Positions 61,743 to 64,000 of a stretch of DNA of 64,000 bases are shown here, in pieces (position 1 is the stretch's first letter; every line of letters starts with the position of its first letter). The position numbers and the translations under genes were made by a program. Origin of the DNA: an uncultured Muribaculaceae bacterium (GTDB lineage: Bacteria; Bacteroidota; Bacteroidia; Bacteroidales; Muribaculaceae); NCBI GenBank assembly GCA_910578665.1, contig CAJTQU010000005.1, forward strand, positions 1 to 64,000. Direction: 5' to 3'. The notes under the pieces were generated by a model, which saw only the letters and a list, made by a program, of their open reading frames with translations, had not been told where the DNA came from and did no database searches.

Positions 61743-62642
61743 TTACAGCCGCGACAGATTAGCCCTCAGTCCCTCCAGCCCCATACGCGACAAGGCACTT
61801 CCGGCAAACCGGTCTCGGAAATCCTCGTCGTCCATAGCAAGAATCTCGTCTGCCGAAAGACCTGCCACCTGCGGCATAGCGGCCAGCTGCGGTACTTCGG
61901 TGGGCAGCGCGCCGGCATTGTGCGGACATCCGCTCTGGCAGCAGTCACAGCCGGCCAGAGGGGTCTGCGGCAGTTTCGGAGCCGATCCCGGCACCTCGAC
62001 CGTGAGAGCAGACAGGCACCGGCGGCAGTCCACCCTGCCGTCCTCATCAAGCGCACCCGACGGACACAGACTGCGGCACACACCGCAGCCGGCACACCCG
62101 AGACCGCACGGAATGTCAGGCTCCAGCACGGCAGTAAGCAGAATCTCGGCCAGAAACACCCATGACCCCGTGCCAGGCACTATCAGCACACCGTTGCGCC
62201 CTATAAATCCCACACCGCTCCTCACAGCCCAATAACGCTCCATGAGAGGCGCCGAGTCTATGCATATGCGTGTCGAAAGCCCCGAAAAGCGTTCCTGCCA
62301 GCTGCGGCACAAAGGCTTAAGTATGCGCCGCAACGCCTTATGATAGTCCGGCGGATACGCATACCGTGCTATATACGGCATATCTCTGCCGCGCAACACG
62401 GCCGGCAGATAGTTCCACGCGGTGCATACCAGAGTGGAGCACCCCTCCAGCAGTCCGCGCGGGTCACGGCGCAGCTCCAGATTGCGATGCATATATCCCA
62501 GCTCTCCGGCCGAACCTGAATCCAGCCATGACATATACGCATCCCAGGCGGCATCGTCTACCATTCCGGCACTTGCAAAACCCACCGCGCACGCACCGGC
62601 ATCCGTCAGTTCGCGCCGTATCACATCTCGTAATTCACTCAT
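61743..62642 (-). CDS. queG: Epoxyqueuosine reductase
   Basis: 299 aa. Last step of queuosine synthesis, using cobalamin and two [4Fe-4S] clusters. Cluster motifs CGLGCAGCGVCRSLCP and CDCCQSGCPHN are at about 175-235; the N-terminal part holds the B12-binding and catalytic region (ARYAYPPDYHKALR). It completes the pathway with queA at 13183. Its need for B12 connects it to the riboswitch theme, though it has no riboswitch itself. Confidence 0.93.
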   Translation of the reverse strand: MSELRDVIRRELTDAGACAVGFASAGMVDDAAWDAYMSWLDSGSAGELGYMHRNLELRRDPRGLLEGCSTLVCTAWNYLPAVLRGRDMPYIARYAYPPDYHKALRRILKPLCRSWQERFSGLSTRICIDSAPLMERYWAVRSGVGFIGRNGVLIVPGTGSWVFLAEILLTAVLEPDIPCGLGCAGCGVCRSLCPSGALDEDGRVDCRRCLSALTVEVPGSAPKLPQTPLAGCDCCQSGCPHNAGALPTEVPQLAAMPQVAGLSADEILAMDDEDFRDRFAGSALSRMGLEGLRANLSRL

Positions 62643-63003
62643 ACCTAATCATTAGAGTTAATAATATCCACTATCCAGGCCATCTGCAGCTATAAAAACC
62701 ACAGAAGAGCGTATCTCCCACATACCTTACAGCTACAAAATTAAAAATAATCACGGACACAGCCTTGAGTTCTGTTAATCTTTTACAATCATCTGTTAAA
62801 ACTACCCAAACCACAGCCAGTTTCCAATCCTCAAAACAATTATATTTAAATATTTTATATTTATAAAATATTGACTACTAAACCATAGTAGCCAAATTTA
62901 AAACATAATCATAGAAAAACGCAACAAAAAATTTGATAATAAAAAAATAATTAAGTATATTTGTGGCATTAAAAGTCATTCCAACCCTTAAACCATCTGC
63001 ATC
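62643..63003. other. AT-rich intergenic region
   Basis: No gene. It holds a possible minus-strand -7 box for queG (TAATTTTG at 62736-62743, without a clear -33) and the promoter of the receptor-like gene on the right. A/T tracts at 62850-62950 are typical of promoter regions here. Confidence 0.55.
62932..62963 (+). promoter_or_regulatory. Promoter of the receptor-like gene
   Basis: TTTG (62932-62935), 20-nt spacer, TATATTTG (62956-62963), about 40 nt before the ATG at 63004. Confidence 0.8.
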
Positions 63004-64000
63004 ATGAAAAATCTATTTGTCTCATTTCTTCTGGCAACACTCTGTAGTATTTCCATGTATGCTGACAGTTTCGGCGTATTCGGCATGATTATAAATAAAT
63101 CAACGGGAGAACCTGTAGATGAAGTCAAATAACATTCTGGCGAGGCGATTCCATATGTTATAATATCAAAGCTGACTTTAATGGATATTACATACCAGAA
63201 GTAGAAGAGGGAGAATATGTTGTAGAAGCTGATGCTTTCGGTTATGAACCAGAACAAAGAAATCTGTCAGTAAACCAATTTATAGAATGTGCTTTCGATC
63301 TAACGCCTCGCGAAGTGATACAACTAGATGATGCCGAAGTCGTAGCCGACAAAAGCAAGCTTATTACACATACTGCTACCGGCATGGTATTCTATCTATC
63401 CAAAGAAGCCAAGGCCAGGCGAAATCCGTTCATGGCTTTGCAAGAAATCCCTATAATCCTTGCGGACCCTAACAGTAAAACCGTCACGGCAGACAATGGA
63501 GAAATGCCTCTTATTTTGATAGACGGATACAAGGTAAACACCGGGATAGCGCCAATTGATCCAGAAACTATAGAGAGTGTGGAAATCATCACAAGTCCGT
63601 CTGCGCGATATCTTAAAGACGGTCACACACGCGTAATGAATATAAAGCTGAAAAGGAAAGAACACCCGTATTTATGGGTAGAATTAGATGGCAGAAGCAG
63701 TATACCGTTTGACAGCCAAGAGATGGTAGGCTCTTTCGAAGTAGGCACACCCACAACAGGCATCTACGGCCATGTCGGCGGCACTTTTGACCATACAGTT
63801 ACCGACAACTATACATCGACACATACAAGTAACTACCGCCAGACATATGACCAAAAATTAAAAAATGACAAAAGTTCTGTCTCTGGCTCATTACTGTATA
63901 AATTAATCCCCCGAAAAAATGATTATTTCGCGATAAAGGGTGTCTACTCATATTCTTATTCTAAGAACAGCACACGCGGACAAGGGTTATTAAACAATGG
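63004..64000 (+). pseudogene. TonB-dependent-receptor-like outer membrane gene with early frameshift, cut by window end
   Basis: The first frame starts at 63004 (MKNLFVSFLLATLCSISMYA signal peptide, then GMIINKSTGEPVDEVK) and stops at about 63130-63132. A second frame, open from about 63123 to the window end, continues the same carboxypeptidase-regulatory fold (NGYYIPEVEEGEYVVEADAF) and a plug-like part (GEMPLILIDGYKVNTGI, SVEIITSPSA), then barrel strands. One missing A in the run at 63127-63129 (three instead of four) accounts for the shift and would give VKITFWRGDS. It may be a true mutation, a phase-variable site or a base-calling error. The substrate is unknown. Confidence 0.8.

Noticed and set aside
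1..64000. CRISPR arrays, insertion sequences, prophage
   Set aside because: No spaced direct repeats, transposase or phage structural genes were found.

Overview
The window looks like a Bacteroidales chromosome segment, most likely from the Muribaculaceae or a near relative (inference). The first 367 bases are the 5' end of a 16S rRNA gene on the minus strand. Many genes are preceded by the Bacteroidota sigma-ABfr promoter (TTTG or TTG, about 20 nt, then TAnnTTTG). Several type IX secretion (T9SS) genes are present (porW/sprE, porZ-like, porX), along with putative T9SS cargo proteins. No phage, IS element or CRISPR array was seen. The region is mostly housekeeping, with one compact AT-rich restriction-modification island.

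Layout. 1-970: 16S rRNA 5' end, its leader and promoter. 968-3309: ychF and a C1 peptidase. 3378-7390 (minus): yqeY-serS-nfnA-nfnB from one strong promoter. 7.8-11.2 kb: a predicted pseudokinase, a GNAT-like protein, a lipoprotein and rsmA. 11.4-11.6 kb: two identical tRNA-Val genes, divergent from purB-queA. 14.4-16.8 kb: an InaA/WaaP-type kinase, cytidine deaminase and a GT90 glycosyltransferase. 17-18.5 kb: an AraC regulator and a lipoprotein flavodoxin. 18.6-23.2 kb (minus): yceD-rpmF-fabH-era-der. 23.4-25.6 kb: a secreted M6 metalloprotease and tRNA-Arg. 25.8-29.4 kb: a sirtuin and a four-subunit 2-oxoacid:ferredoxin oxidoreductase. 29.6-31.2 kb: an ECF sigma factor, probable anti-sigma factor and DUF4252-like protein, translationally coupled. 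31.3-40 kb: an LtaS-like sulfatase, then nadB-S41 protease-mfd. 40-41.6 kb: a putative T9SS cargo gene behind a cobalamin riboswitch. 41.6-49.2 kb (minus): porW-porZ-aroA-metal permease. 49.4-52.9 kb: a secreted protein, RNase HI, a flippase-like membrane protein and a one-TM protein. 52.97-55.87 kb: a BcgI-like restriction-modification pair. 55.87-60.3 kb: porX-fur-copA. 60.3-62.6 kb (minus): queG, a small unknown gene and a SEL1 protein. 63.0-64.0 kb: a TonB-receptor-like gene that carries an early frameshift and runs off the window.

How the genes fit together. NfnAB and the 2-oxoacid oxidoreductase both handle reduced ferredoxin and fit an anaerobe. porW, porZ and porX encode T9SS parts or regulation, and at least three genes here encode secreted proteins with C-termini like T9SS sorting domains; one of these is under B12 control. 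The most unusual items are: the restriction pair, whose specificity subunit consists of two nearly repeated halves and which sits directly upstream of porX; the riboswitch-controlled T9SS-like cargo gene; the pseudokinase; the CopA with a CopZ-like domain fused at its C-terminus; and the frameshifted receptor gene.
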